Positions 18,161-25,184 of a DNA stretch of 37,231 nucleotides are shown piece after piece. The translations under genes and the position numbers were made by a program. Under the pieces are notes generated by a model, which saw only the letters and a list, made by a program, of their open reading frames with translations, had not been told where the DNA came from and ran no database searches. The stretch spans positions 1 to 37,231 of the forward strand of contig CAMCWB010000036.1 of the NCBI GenBank assembly GCA_945882315.1, read 5' to 3'. Numbering within the stretch: the stretch's first letter is position 1; each line of letters opens with the position of its first letter. Source of the DNA: Bauldia litoralis. Lineage in GTDB: Bacteria; Pseudomonadota; Alphaproteobacteria; Rhizobiales; Kaistiaceae.

Positions 18161-18667
18161 CTATCCGGAATAGTTGCTGCGTTCCCGCCGCCGGTCGTTG
18201 ACCGGCTGGTAGGCCACCCGGCTGTGATACTCACAGTAGGGCAGGCTGTTGAAATTCTTGTGGCCGCAGAAGTAGAAGCCTTCCACGCCGGGGTCGCCGA
18301 GCGGCCATTTGCACATGGTATCGCTGAGTTCCATGAGCGACCGGTTGAGGCTGATCGGCACGACCACGTCTTCCGCCGCGATCGGCGCCGGCAGGCGCCG
18401 GGGCGCCGGTGGGGCATGCGGCTTCAGGACGGTATTGCCCTGAATGAAGGGTCGGGCCGAGGCCCGATGCTGCACCGCCGGTCGCGGCTTGCGCGGCCGC
18501 GGCGTGCTCGACGCCGGCTTGACGCGCCCCGAAAGGCTGAGGCGATGCACCTTGCCGATCACGGCATTGCGCGTCACGCCACCCAACTGGCCGGCGATCT
18601 GGCTTGCGCTCAGACCATCGGCCCACAGCTTCTTAAGCAACTCGACGCGTTCGTCGGTCCAAGACAT
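18161..18667 (-). CDS. gcrA: GcrA cell-cycle regulator
   Basis: GcrA binds sigma-70 holoenzyme and activates promoters carrying CcrM-methylated GANTC sites, setting the timing of cell-cycle genes in alphaproteobacteria. The 168-residue protein has the canonical N terminus SWTDERVELLKKLWADGLSA, SQIAGQLGGVTRNAVIGKVH, a Pro/Arg-rich linker, and the C-terminal sigma-interacting region (CKWPLGDPGVEGFYFCGHKN, YCEYHSRVAYQP). Start 18667 has GGGAAAG six bases upstream and matches the family start; an ATG two codons earlier would sit on the ribosome-binding site. It is divergent from argD. Its upstream region holds an unusual GANTC cluster. Confidence 0.95.
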   Translation of the reverse strand: MSWTDERVELLKKLWADGLSASQIAGQLGGVTRNAVIGKVHRLSLSGRVKPASSTPRPRKPRPAVQHRASARPFIQGNTVLKPHAPPAPRRLPAPIAAEDVVVPISLNRSLMELSDTMCKWPLGDPGVEGFYFCGHKNFNSLPYCEYHSRVAYQPVNDRRRERSNYSG

Positions 18668-18694
18668 CCGCATCTTTCCCGTTTAGGGCGACGG

Positions 18695-18847
18695 GACTCG
18701 CAATCCACCATCGTGCGCTGTCCGTACTCGTGGACGACGCCAAACGCCTGACAATGGAAGTACTGAGGTCCGCCGCGCGATATGTCGTATCTGACAAGCG
18801 GGAAGGTACAATATGCGTGGACTCCCTGACAAGAGTCACAGGGACTC
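18695..18847. promoter_or_regulatory. Cluster of CcrM-type GANTC methylation sites upstream of gcrA
   Basis: GANTC occurs at 18695, 18820, 18833 and 18843, three of them within 28 bp; a fifth is at 18978, inside the argD promoter spacer. The first two of the tight trio form an inverted pair (GACTC-N8-GAGTC). The sites lie 30-180 bp upstream of gcrA, whose product acts through such methylated sites, so methylation-dependent control of gcrA is plausible. Apart from these sites and the argD leader elements, the 18674-18970 stretch holds no gene that I can see. Confidence 0.55.
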
Positions 18848-18970
18848 GCGGGAATAAATCGGATCGTTTTCCCCAAGTGGTGCGTAAATCACAGGCAGGG
18901 TGTGTCCGCGCTGCAACGGCGGCCGGCAATGCGGGGTCGCCGGCGCCCATACTCCCTTCTTCCAGAAGAT

Positions 18971-19001
18971 TTGACAGGAATCCGCCTCGCAATGGTATAA
19001 G
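18971..19001 (+). promoter_or_regulatory. Strong sigma-70-type promoter for argD-argF-hslO
   Basis: A perfect -35 TTGACA (18971-18976) is followed after 18 bases by GTATAA (18995-19000). Transcription would begin near 19007, about 70 bp before argD. A GAATC (CcrM) site lies in the spacer at 18978-18982. Confidence 0.65.
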
Positions 19002-19013
19002 GGCGGCCGACGC

Positions 19014-19042
19014 AAGTGCTGCCCATGGCGGCGCTTTTTTTT
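19014..19042 (+). terminator. Leader hairpin plus T8 run before argD (possible attenuator)
   Basis: Bases 19014-19023 pair with 19027-19036 (two G-U pairs, three-base loop), directly followed by the end of eight T residues (19035-19042). It has the form of an intrinsic terminator and begins only about 7 bases after the predicted start of transcription, 37 bp before the argD ATG. Confidence 0.5.
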
Positions 19043-19078
19043 GATTTCTCGGACAGTCGAAAAGGCCAAGGCGGCGAC

Positions 19079-20269
19079 ATGGACCGCTCACCTCTCTATG
19101 ACACCTTCGCCAGGGCGCCGCTCGCTTTCGCGCGCGGCGAGGGTTGTTGGCTCGAGACCACGGATGGCGACCGCTACCTCGATTTCTCGAGCGGCGTCGC
19201 GGTCAATTCGCTCGGTCACGCCCATCCTAAGCTGGTCGAGGTCCTGTCCGACCAGGCCGGCAAGCTCTGGCATGTGTCGAACCTCTTCCGCATCCCCGAG
19301 CAGGAGAAGCTCGGCCAGCTCCTTTGCGACGCGAGCTTTGCCGACAAGGTCTTCTTCGGCAATTCGGGCGCCGAAGCCGTCGAATGCGCCATCAAGACGG
19401 CGCGCCGCTATCATTTTGTCAGCGGCCATCCCGAGCGCCGCCGCATCATCACCTTTGCCGGCGCCTTCCATGGCCGGACGCTGGCGGCGCTTGCCGCGAC
19501 CGGCAACGCCAAATATCTCGAAGGCTTCGGCCCGACGCCGGACGGTTTCGACCAGATCCCGGTCGTTGACGACCTCAAGGCGGTCGAAGCCGCCATCGGT
19601 CCGGAAACGGCGGCGATCCTGATCGAGCCGATCCAGGGCGAGGGCGGCGTGCGCCTGATCGGCGGCCCGTTCCTCCGCGAGCTTCGCGCTCTCGCCGACC
19701 GGCACGGCCTCCTCCTGATCTTCGATGAGGTCCAGACCGGCATCGGCCGCACCGGAAAGTTCTTCGCCCATGAATGGTCGGGCGTCACGCCCGATATCAT
19801 GGCCGTCGCCAAGGGCATCGGCAGCGGCTTCCCGCTCGGCGCCTGCCTTGCCACGGCCGAGGCCGCCAAGGGCATGACCGCGGGGACGCATGGTTCGACC
19901 TTCGGCGGCAACCCGCTCGCCTGCGCGGTCGGCGCTGCCGTCGTCGAAACCGTCGGCGCGCCCGAATTCCTCGATCATGTCCGCCGCATGGGCCTCTATT
20001 TCAAGCAGCGCCTCGCCGGTATCGTCGACGCCCATCCCGGGGTCGTCTCGGAGGTTCGTGGCGAGGGCCTGCTGGTCGGCGTGCGCTGCGTCCTGCCGGT
20101 CGGCGATGTCATCGCCGCCATGCGCGGCGAAAAGCTTCTCGGCGTCGCGGCCGGCGACAATGTCGTCCGGCTGATCCCGCCGCTCATCGTCACCGAAACC
20201 GAAATCGACGAAGCGATCGCCCGCTTCGACAAGGCGCTCGCCGCCCTCACGCCGGTCAGGGCCGGTTAG
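19079..20269 (+). CDS. argD: Acetylornithine aminotransferase
   Basis: ArgD is a PLP enzyme that transaminates N-acetylglutamate semialdehyde to N-acetylornithine in arginine synthesis, and often also acts in lysine synthesis. The 396-residue protein shows [55 protein letters not shown], the PLP-contact [15 protein letters not shown] and the lysine in [17 protein letters not shown] 19079 gives the usual family N terminus ([16 protein letters not shown]); ATG codons at 19016 and 19025 would run through the leader hairpin. argF follows after 10 bp. Confidence 0.95.
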   Translation: MDRSPLYDTFARAPLAFARGEGCWLETTDGDRYLDFSSGVAVNSLGHAHPKLVEVLSDQAGKLWHVSNLFRIPEQEKLGQLLCDASFADKVFFGNSGAEAVECAIKTARRYHFVSGHPERRRIITFAGAFHGRTLAALAATGNAKYLEGFGPTPDGFDQIPVVDDLKAVEAAIGPETAAILIEPIQGEGGVRLIGGPFLRELRALADRHGLLLIFDEVQTGIGRTGKFFAHEWSGVTPDIMAVAKGIGSGFPLGACLATAEAAKGMTAGTHGSTFGGNPLACAVGAAVVETVGAPEFLDHVRRMGLYFKQRLAGIVDAHPGVVSEVRGEGLLVGVRCVLPVGDVIAAMRGEKLLGVAAGDNVVRLIPPLIVTETEIDEAIARFDKALAALTPVRAG

Positions 20270-20279
20270 GAGTGAAGCC

Positions 20280-21197
20280 GTGGTCCGGCATTTTCTTGAT
20301 CTCGCCGCCATCGACGGCGCCGACCTTCGTCATATCCTGGACGAGTCCGTCCGGCTGAAATCGATCCGCCGCACGCCGGCCGACGAGAAGCCGCTCGCCG
20401 GCCGCGTCCTGGCGATGATCTTCGATAAGCCCTCGACCCGCACCCGCGTCTCCTTCGACGTCGCGATCCGCGAGCTCGGCGGCGAACCGCTGATGCTCAC
20501 CGGCAAGGAGATGCAGCTCGGCCGCGGCGAGACCATCGCCGATACGGCTCGCGTGCTTTCCCGCTATGTCGACGGGATCATGATCCGCGCCCTCGACCAG
20601 GACATGGTCGAGGAGCTCGCCGCCAATGCGACCATCCCGGTCATCAACGGCCTCACGAAAAAGACGCATCCCTGCCAGATCATGGCGGATGTGATGACCT
20701 TCGAGGAACATCGCGGCCCGATCGCCGGAAAGAAAGTCGCCTGGATGGGCGACAGCAACAACGTGCTCGCCTCCTGGGCGCATGCCGCCGGCCGTTTTGG
20801 CTTCAGCCTGGCGATCGCGACGCCGCCCGAGCTTGCTCCACCGAAAGAACTGCTCGGCTGGGCGAAGGCCAACCAGGCCGACGTGACCGCCACCAACGAT
20901 CCCGATGCCGCGGCGGCGGATGCCGATTGCATCGTCACCGATACCTGGGTGTCGATGGGCGACGAGGAGGCCGAGCGCCGCCACAATCTCCTGAAGCCCT
21001 ACCAGGTCACGTCGCGGCTGATGGCGAAGGCCCGGCCGGAGGCGATCTTCATGCATTGCCTGCCGGCGCATCGCGACGAGGAGGTCACCGCCGAGGTCAT
21101 CGACGGGCCGCAATCGGTGGTCTTCGACGAGGCCGAGAACCGGCTGCATGCGCAGAAGGGCATTCTCCTCTGGTGCATGGGGAAAAGCGCCTCGTGA
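20280..21197 (+). CDS. argF: Ornithine carbamoyltransferase
   Basis: ArgF carbamoylates ornithine to citrulline. The 305-residue protein contains the carbamoyl-phosphate loop [10 protein letters not shown], the [12 protein letters not shown] block, the ornithine-side motif [18 protein letters not shown] and [13 protein letters not shown]. The start is GTG 20280 with AGGAG eight bases upstream. It is tightly spaced after argD, and its stop overlaps the hslO GTG (GTGA), so the three genes form an operon, an arrangement known in many Hyphomicrobiales. Confidence 0.97.
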   Translation: MVRHFLDLAAIDGADLRHILDESVRLKSIRRTPADEKPLAGRVLAMIFDKPSTRTRVSFDVAIRELGGEPLMLTGKEMQLGRGETIADTARVLSRYVDGIMIRALDQDMVEELAANATIPVINGLTKKTHPCQIMADVMTFEEHRGPIAGKKVAWMGDSNNVLASWAHAAGRFGFSLAIATPPELAPPKELLGWAKANQADVTATNDPDAAAADADCIVTDTWVSMGDEEAERRHNLLKPYQVTSRLMAKARPEAIFMHCLPAHRDEEVTAEVIDGPQSVVFDEAENRLHAQKGILLWCMGKSAS

Positions 21198-22219
21198 CCG
21201 GCGCTTCCGGACTGGCCCCGCCGGCACCGCATGCCGGTGACGATGTCGTCCGCCCCTTCGAGGTGGCGGCGCTCGATCTCCGCGGCCGCGCCATCCAGAT
21301 GGGCGGCGAGCTCGATGCGATCCTCGCCCGCCACGACTATCCGCCGTCGGTGTCGAAGCTGCTCGCCGAGGCGATCGTCCTTGCGGTGCTGCTCGGCTCC
21401 TCGCTGAAATTCGAGGGCAAGTTCATCCTCCAGACCGAGACCGACGGCCCGGTCGACATGCTGGTCGTCGACTTCCGCACGCCCGACGCGGTCCGCGCCT
21501 ATGCCCGCTTCGACCGCGCGCGGGTGGAGGCCGTTCCGGGCGCCGACCAGCGCCAGCTCTTCGGCAACGGCACGCTCGCCATGACCGTCGACCAGGGCGC
21601 CCATACCAGCCGCTACCAGGGCATCGTCACGCTCGACGCCGATACGCTCGAAAGCGCCGCGCACACCTATTTCCGCCAGTCCGAGCAGATCCCGACCCGC
21701 ATCCGCCTCGCCGTCGGCGAGATCCATGTCCGCGGCGCCGATGGAATCATGCGGCATGGCTGGCGGGCGGGCGGCATCCTCGTCCAGTTTCTGCCCGAGG
21801 CATCGGATCGCATGCGCGTCCCCGACCTGCCGGGCGGCGACACGCCGGAGGGCAGCGAGGCCGACGGCGCCAAGGAGGACGATGCCTGGGTCGAGGCCCA
21901 GTCGCTGATCGAGACGGTCGGCGACGACGAACTCACCGATCCGGCGGTGCCGGTCGACACGCTCCTCTTCCGCCTTTTCCACGAGCGCGGCGTCCGCGTC
22001 TTCGCGCCGCTGCCGGTCCACGACCGCTGCTCCTGCTCGCGCGACCGCATCAAGTCGGTCCTGAGCCGCTTCAGCGCCGAGGAAATTTCGGCCAGCGTCG
22101 AGGACGGCAAGATCGCCGTCAAATGCGAATTCTGCGGCACCAACTATGCTTTCGAGCCAGCCGAGATCGCCGCCGCGGCCGCTGAAGACGAGCTGCCAAG
22201 CGATTCAAAAGACTCGTAA
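21194..22219 (+). CDS. hslO: Hsp33-type redox-regulated chaperone HslO
   Basis: Hsp33 is a cytosolic holdase activated by oxidation of a zinc-bound cysteine tetrad. The 341-residue product has [19 protein letters not shown], the core [37 protein letters not shown], and the C-terminal zinc site CSC (about residue 278) and CEFC, spaced as in the family. GTG 21194 overlaps the argF stop by 4 bp; the frame is open further upstream, but that part only shadows argF. The C-terminal tail is acidic and Ala-rich, and ordinary. Confidence 0.93.
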   Translation: MTGASGLAPPAPHAGDDVVRPFEVAALDLRGRAIQMGGELDAILARHDYPPSVSKLLAEAIVLAVLLGSSLKFEGKFILQTETDGPVDMLVVDFRTPDAVRAYARFDRARVEAVPGADQRQLFGNGTLAMTVDQGAHTSRYQGIVTLDADTLESAAHTYFRQSEQIPTRIRLAVGEIHVRGADGIMRHGWRAGGILVQFLPEASDRMRVPDLPGGDTPEGSEADGAKEDDAWVEAQSLIETVGDDELTDPAVPVDTLLFRLFHERGVRVFAPLPVHDRCSCSRDRIKSVLSRFSAEEISASVEDGKIAVKCEFCGTNYAFEPAEIAAAAAEDELPSDSKDS

Positions 22220-22303
22220 ATCCCGCCGCACTTGAATCGCTGCGCGAAGTCCCGGTCTCATCCTGAATCGGAAGATGAAGGAGCAGCCCAGACCGGGCCG
22301 GTT

Positions 22304-22420
22304 CCTCCCCTGCGAAGCGGGGGAGGGGGACACTCAAATCGGGTGTATCCGATTTGAGCATTATTGAATGCCCAACTCGGCTACAGCCGAGTTGGGTGCG
22401 AAGCGTGGTGGAGGGGGCGA
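22304..22420. repeat. Compound intergenic repeat with three consecutive hairpins
   Basis: Hairpin one: CCTCCCC/GGGGAGG (22304-22326). Hairpin two: CTCAAATCGG/CCGATTTGAG with loop GTGTAT (22333-22358). Hairpin three: CCCAACTCGG/CCGAGTTGGG with loop CTACAG (22371-22396). The end, GCGAAGCGTGGTGGAGGGGG, matches a widespread rhizobial intergenic repeat. It lies between the converging hslO and apaG genes and may also terminate both. Confidence 0.65.
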
Positions 22421-22462
22421 CCTAAAATTCTCCGCTCGAGCTGATGGTCGGGCGCCCAGCCC

Positions 22463-22855
22463 CTAATTCACCGTCCGCCGTTCGCCCGGCAGGTCCAGCG
22501 AAAAGGCCGGCACCTGGATGGAGAAGAGCTCGCCCTTCTCGTTCTGCATCTGGTAGCTGCCGACCATGATCCCGGACGGCGTCGAAAGCGGACAGCCGCT
22601 GGTATAGGCGAATTTCTCGCCGGGCTTCAGCACCGGCTGCTTGCCGACGACGCCGGCGCCGCGCACCTCTTCGGTTCGCCCATTGGCGTCGGTGATCCGC
22701 CAGTGCCGCGAGCGCAGCCGCACGACCTCCTCGCCCTTGTTGGTGATCTCGATCGAATAGGCCCAGAAATATCGATTGTCGCCGGGCGAGGATTCCGCCT
22801 CGACGAAGCTCGGCTCGACGGTGACCAGGATCGACCGGGTCGTCGCTTTGTACAT
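22463..22855 (-). CDS. apaG: ApaG family protein (DUF525)
   Basis: ApaG is a small immunoglobulin-like-fold protein of unsettled role; in enterobacteria it is linked to Co2+ resistance and diadenosine tetraphosphate metabolism. The 130-residue sequence shows [63 protein letters not shown] and [20 protein letters not shown], which cover essentially the whole family. The start at 22855 gives the usual length. It lies in the same neighbourhood and on the same strand as metZ, as in other Hyphomicrobiales, but here a toxin-antitoxin pair and repeats separate the two. Confidence 0.95.
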   Translation of the reverse strand: MYKATTRSILVTVEPSFVEAESSPGDNRYFWAYSIEITNKGEEVVRLRSRHWRITDANGRTEEVRGAGVVGKQPVLKPGEKFAYTSGCPLSTPSGIMVGSYQMQNEKGELFSIQVPAFSLDLPGERRTVN

Positions 22856-22954
22856 GAATTCCAGCCTCCGCCCGCCGCCGCCCGGCGCGCCGCCTGAATT
22901 ATGCGGTCGAGGCCGTTCGCGTCAATCGCCTGCGACGCTTGCCCCGGACAACCG

Positions 22955-23232
22955 CTACCGCTCCTGTGCGCCGTGGAAAATCGCCAAAATGGTGATCTCT
23001 TCGCGGGAACCGATCATCTCGTAGACGATGATGTAGGGCGTTCGACGAGCTCGCGGGTTCCCTCATCGCGACCCGGGCGGCCTATCTCCGTCATGCCGGG
23101 GATAAGAAGAAATTCGATCTTTGCGCGAATACGACGAATCATTTGGACGGCCGCAACAGGGCTGTCTCTTTCGATCCAATCCTGAATTTCTTCCAGGTCG
23201 CGGACCGCTTCGTCGCGGATGACGATCTTCAT
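22955..23232 (-). pseudogene. ParE/RelE-family toxin, frameshifted
   Basis: The N-terminal part (MKIVIRDEAVRDLEEIQDWI, AAVQMIRRIRAKIEFLLIPG, GTRELVERP) is a ParE-type toxin. After ERP at about 23036 the frame runs into TSSSTR and a stop at 23014. Shifting by one base restores YIIVYEMIGSREEITILAIF and HGAQER to a TAG at 22955-22957, exactly the expected ParE C terminus. So one base is missing in the CCCTAC region (fwd 23035-23039). The encoded 72-residue product lacks the last two strands and should be inactive, unless the base call is wrong. ATG overlaps the antitoxin stop by 4 bp, the usual coupled arrangement. Confidence 0.8.
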
Positions 23233-23456
23233 ACGCCGCGACGGCGGAGACGGCTATCCAACTCTGAAAGGGAGATGGTCTTGGGGTTCTTTGCGGCGCG
23301 ACGTCTGCGAAGCTCGGCGAGTTGCTCGTCTGTCAGACCATATGAGCTGGTCATCTGTGCTTCCATCTCAAGCAACATTCTGGCGGCGTCTTCCTGACGC
23401 TCCTCGGGCCAGTTTTGCACGCGCTCAATGGCTTCCTTGAGTGCTTTCGTCGTCAT
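23229..23456 (-). CDS. Antitoxin of a ParD/ParE-like type II module
   Basis: The 75-residue acidic/basic helical protein (TTKALKEAIERVQNWPEERQ, DEQLAELRRRRAAKNPKTIS) precedes the ParE-like gene with a 4-bp overlap, the standard antitoxin-toxin order. The N-terminal part, about helix length, would bind DNA or dimerise; the C-terminal part would wrap the toxin. The frame is intact. With the toxin frameshifted, the antitoxin may be a relic or may still neutralise related toxins elsewhere, which is inference. Confidence 0.75.
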   Translation of the reverse strand: MTTKALKEAIERVQNWPEERQEDAARMLLEMEAQMTSSYGLTDEQLAELRRRRAAKNPKTISLSELDSRLRRRGV

Positions 23457-23481
23457 AAGCCAACTATATCACAAGAGTCCG

Positions 23482-23608
23482 TGGGGTGGGCAAAGCCGCA
23501 GGCCGTGCCCACGCGTATCTGCGTGAACCTGCGTAGCCACGCTGCCTTGCAGTTTTGCCCACCCTGCGGCGTGCCCGTAGGGCGGGTTAGCCGGAGGCGT
23601 AACCCGCC
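23482..23608. repeat. Three palindromic repeat units from two families
   Basis: An inverted GTGGGCA...TGCCCAC pair (23482-23515 and 23533-23565), the family also at 7009-7099, is followed by one GTAGGGCGGGTTAGC...TAACCCGCC unit (23577-23608), the family also at 674-749. They occupy the whole gap between the antitoxin gene and the end of metZ. Confidence 0.7.
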
Positions 23609-23622
23609 GCTGCCTGCCGTCT

Positions 23623-24828
23623 CTAACCCAGCGCCGCCAAGCCCCGGTCGAGATCGTCGGCGAGATCCTCGACATCCTCGAGTCCGACCGAAAGCCGCAG
23701 CAGCCCCTGCGTGATGCCGAGCTCGCGCCGGGCCTCTTCCGAAAGCCGCTGATGCGTCGTCGTCGAGGGGTGGGTGACGAGGCTCTTGGCGTCGCCGAGA
23801 TTGTTCGAGATCTTGATGATCTCGAAGCCGTTGGCCATCTTGAAGGCCCCCGCCCGGTTGCCCTTCACCTCGAAGGCGATCAGGTTCGACCCGGCCGACA
23901 TCTGCTTCTTGACGATGTCGGCCTGCGGATGGTCGGCGCGGCCAGGATAGACCAGCCGCTTGATCTTCTTGTGGCCGGCGAGATAGTCGGCAAGCTTTGC
24001 CGCCGACGCCGTCTGCCGCTCGACGCGCACGGCCAGCGTCTCCAGCCCCTTCAGCAGCACCCATGCATTGAACGGGCTGAGCGACGGGCCGGTCTGGCGG
24101 AGATAATTGTGGAGATGGTCGGTGACGAATTTTTCGTCCGAGAGGATGACGCCGCCGAGGCAGCGGCCCTGGCCGTCGATATGCTTGGTCGCCGAATAGA
24201 CGACGACGTCGGCGCCGAGCTGCAGCGGCTTCTGCTGGAGCGGCGTCGCGAAGACATTGTCGACGATCAGCCGGGCGCCGGCCTTGTGGGCGATCTCGGC
24301 GACGGCGGCGATGTCGACCACCTCCAGCGTCGGGTTCGTCGGGCTCTCCAGGAAAAGGATCTTGGTGTTCTTGGTCATGGCGTTCCGCCACTGGTCGAGG
24401 TCGGTGCCGTCGACCAGCGTCGAGGTGATGCCGTAGCGCGGCACCAGATCCTCGACGATATAGCGGCAGGAGCCGAACAGCGCCTTCGCCGCCACGACAT
24501 GGTCGCCGGTCTTCAGCGAGCACAGGATCGCCGCCGTCACCGCCGCCATGCCGGTCGCCGCCGAGCGCACCGCGCCGGCCCCTTCGAGAAGCCGCATCCG
24601 CTCCTCGAACATGGCGACCGTCGGGTTGGAGAAGCGCGAATAGATGTAGCCCGGCTCTTCGCCGGAGAAGCGCGCCGCCGCCGCCTCGGCGCTGGCATAG
24701 ACGAAGCCCTGGGTCATGAAGAGCGCTTCCGACGTCTCGCCGAATTGCGAGCGGAGCGTGCCGCCATGCACCAGTTCGGTTGCCGGCCTGAGCCGCTTCG
24801 GGGAGGATTTCTTCGCTTTCTTGGCCAC
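23623..24828 (-). CDS. metZ: O-succinylhomoserine sulfhydrylase MetZ
   Basis: MetZ is a PLP enzyme that makes homocysteine from O-succinylhomoserine and sulfide. The 401-residue protein belongs to the Cys/Met metabolism family: ATELVHGGTLRSQFGETSEA, EPGYIYSRFSNPTVAMFEER, a PLP lysine in YSATKHIDGQGRCLGG, and SLSPFNAWVLLKGLETL. GTG 24828 has AGGAG eight bases upstream; a GTG at 24849 lies in the terminator U-run and is rejected as a start. Expression should be repressed by S-adenosylmethionine through the leader riboswitch (24896-24953) and terminator (24848-24881). Confidence 0.94.
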   Translation of the reverse strand: MAKKAKKSSPKRLRPATELVHGGTLRSQFGETSEALFMTQGFVYASAEAAAARFSGEEPGYIYSRFSNPTVAMFEERMRLLEGAGAVRSAATGMAAVTAAILCSLKTGDHVVAAKALFGSCRYIVEDLVPRYGITSTLVDGTDLDQWRNAMTKNTKILFLESPTNPTLEVVDIAAVAEIAHKAGARLIVDNVFATPLQQKPLQLGADVVVYSATKHIDGQGRCLGGVILSDEKFVTDHLHNYLRQTGPSLSPFNAWVLLKGLETLAVRVERQTASAAKLADYLAGHKKIKRLVYPGRADHPQADIVKKQMSAGSNLIAFEVKGNRAGAFKMANGFEIIKISNNLGDAKSLVTHPSTTTHQRLSEEARRELGITQGLLRLSVGLEDVEDLADDLDRGLAALG

Positions 24829-24847
24829 GAGCCCGTCTCCTTCGCAC

Positions 24848-24881
24848 AAAAAAACCCGGCCGAACGTGCCGGGCCGGGTTT
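24848..24881 (-). terminator. Riboswitch-controlled intrinsic terminator in the metZ leader
   Basis: A 10-bp stem (24852-24861 with 24872-24881; AAACCCGGCC on the minus strand is close to the 5' arm) is followed, on the minus strand, by about seven U residues, then by the metZ ribosome-binding site. It lies about 15 bases downstream of the SAM-II aptamer, so SAM binding probably favours this hairpin. Confidence 0.8.
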
Positions 24882-24895
24882 CAATCCGCTCCGGC

Positions 24896-24953
24896 CTGTT
24901 TAGCGACTTCTTTAACGTGGCTGCAAGCCGGCCGGCTCAAATGACCACGAACG
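24896..24953 (-). ncRNA. SAM-II riboswitch aptamer
   Basis: Read on the minus strand, the leader shows the SAM-II core: CGTGG (P1, fwd 24945-24949), an ATTTGAGCCGG loop, CTTGCAGCCACG closing P1, then GTTAAAGAAGTCGCTAAA for the pseudoknot and binding pocket. SAM-II aptamers control methionine genes in alphaproteobacteria, including metZ. One base of the ATTT-preceding position is C where I recall G in the consensus (TCATTTG against TGATTTG). The aptamer begins almost at the predicted transcription start. Confidence 0.85.
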
Positions 24954-24959
24954 GTTTCC

Positions 24960-24988
24960 GTCATAAAAGCCTTCGAACTTGGCGTCAA
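24960..24988 (-). promoter_or_regulatory. Promoter of metZ
   Basis: Minus-strand -35 TTGACG (fwd 24983-24988), 17-base spacer, -10 TATGAC (fwd 24960-24965). Transcription would start near 24953, directly at the 5' edge of the aptamer. The -35 and upstream half of the spacer lie in a direct repeat shared with 27678-27700. Confidence 0.6.
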
Positions 24989-24991
24989 TCG
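24969..24991. repeat. Left copy of a 23-bp direct repeat flanking the acyl-CoA cassette
   Basis: GCCTTCGA, then A, then CTTGGCGTCAATCG. It matches 27678-27700 at 22 of 23 positions. This copy carries the -35 and part of the spacer of the metZ promoter. Confidence 0.7.
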
Positions 24992-24992
24992 T

Positions 24993-25067
24993 TGCCGGAA
25001 CGACATCGGCAGCCAGGGCATAGCATGTGCGAGCCCGCTGACTTTCCGTACCTGCCGGGACGACATC
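24993..25067. repeat. Direct repeat of TGCCGG(A/G)ACGACATC
   Basis: The 15-mer occurs at 24993-25007 and 25053-25067 (14 of 15 identical), exactly 60 bp apart, upstream of the acyl-CoA ligase. It could be a paired operator or a local duplication. The rest of the 24992-25178 stretch shows no gene. Confidence 0.35.
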
Positions 25068-25184
25068 ATATCCTGCGACCAGTTGCCGGAGACGCGGCAA
25101 ATGTCCAATCTGACATCGGTCGCCGCTTATCCAAGCATGCCGGGGGGCATCCGATGAGCCGCGTGAGCCAACCGGAGGATGGAC

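Noticed and set aside
24847-24849. GTG start for MetZ within the U-run
   Set aside because: The codon is part of the terminator; GTG 24828 has a proper AGGAG and matches the family start.
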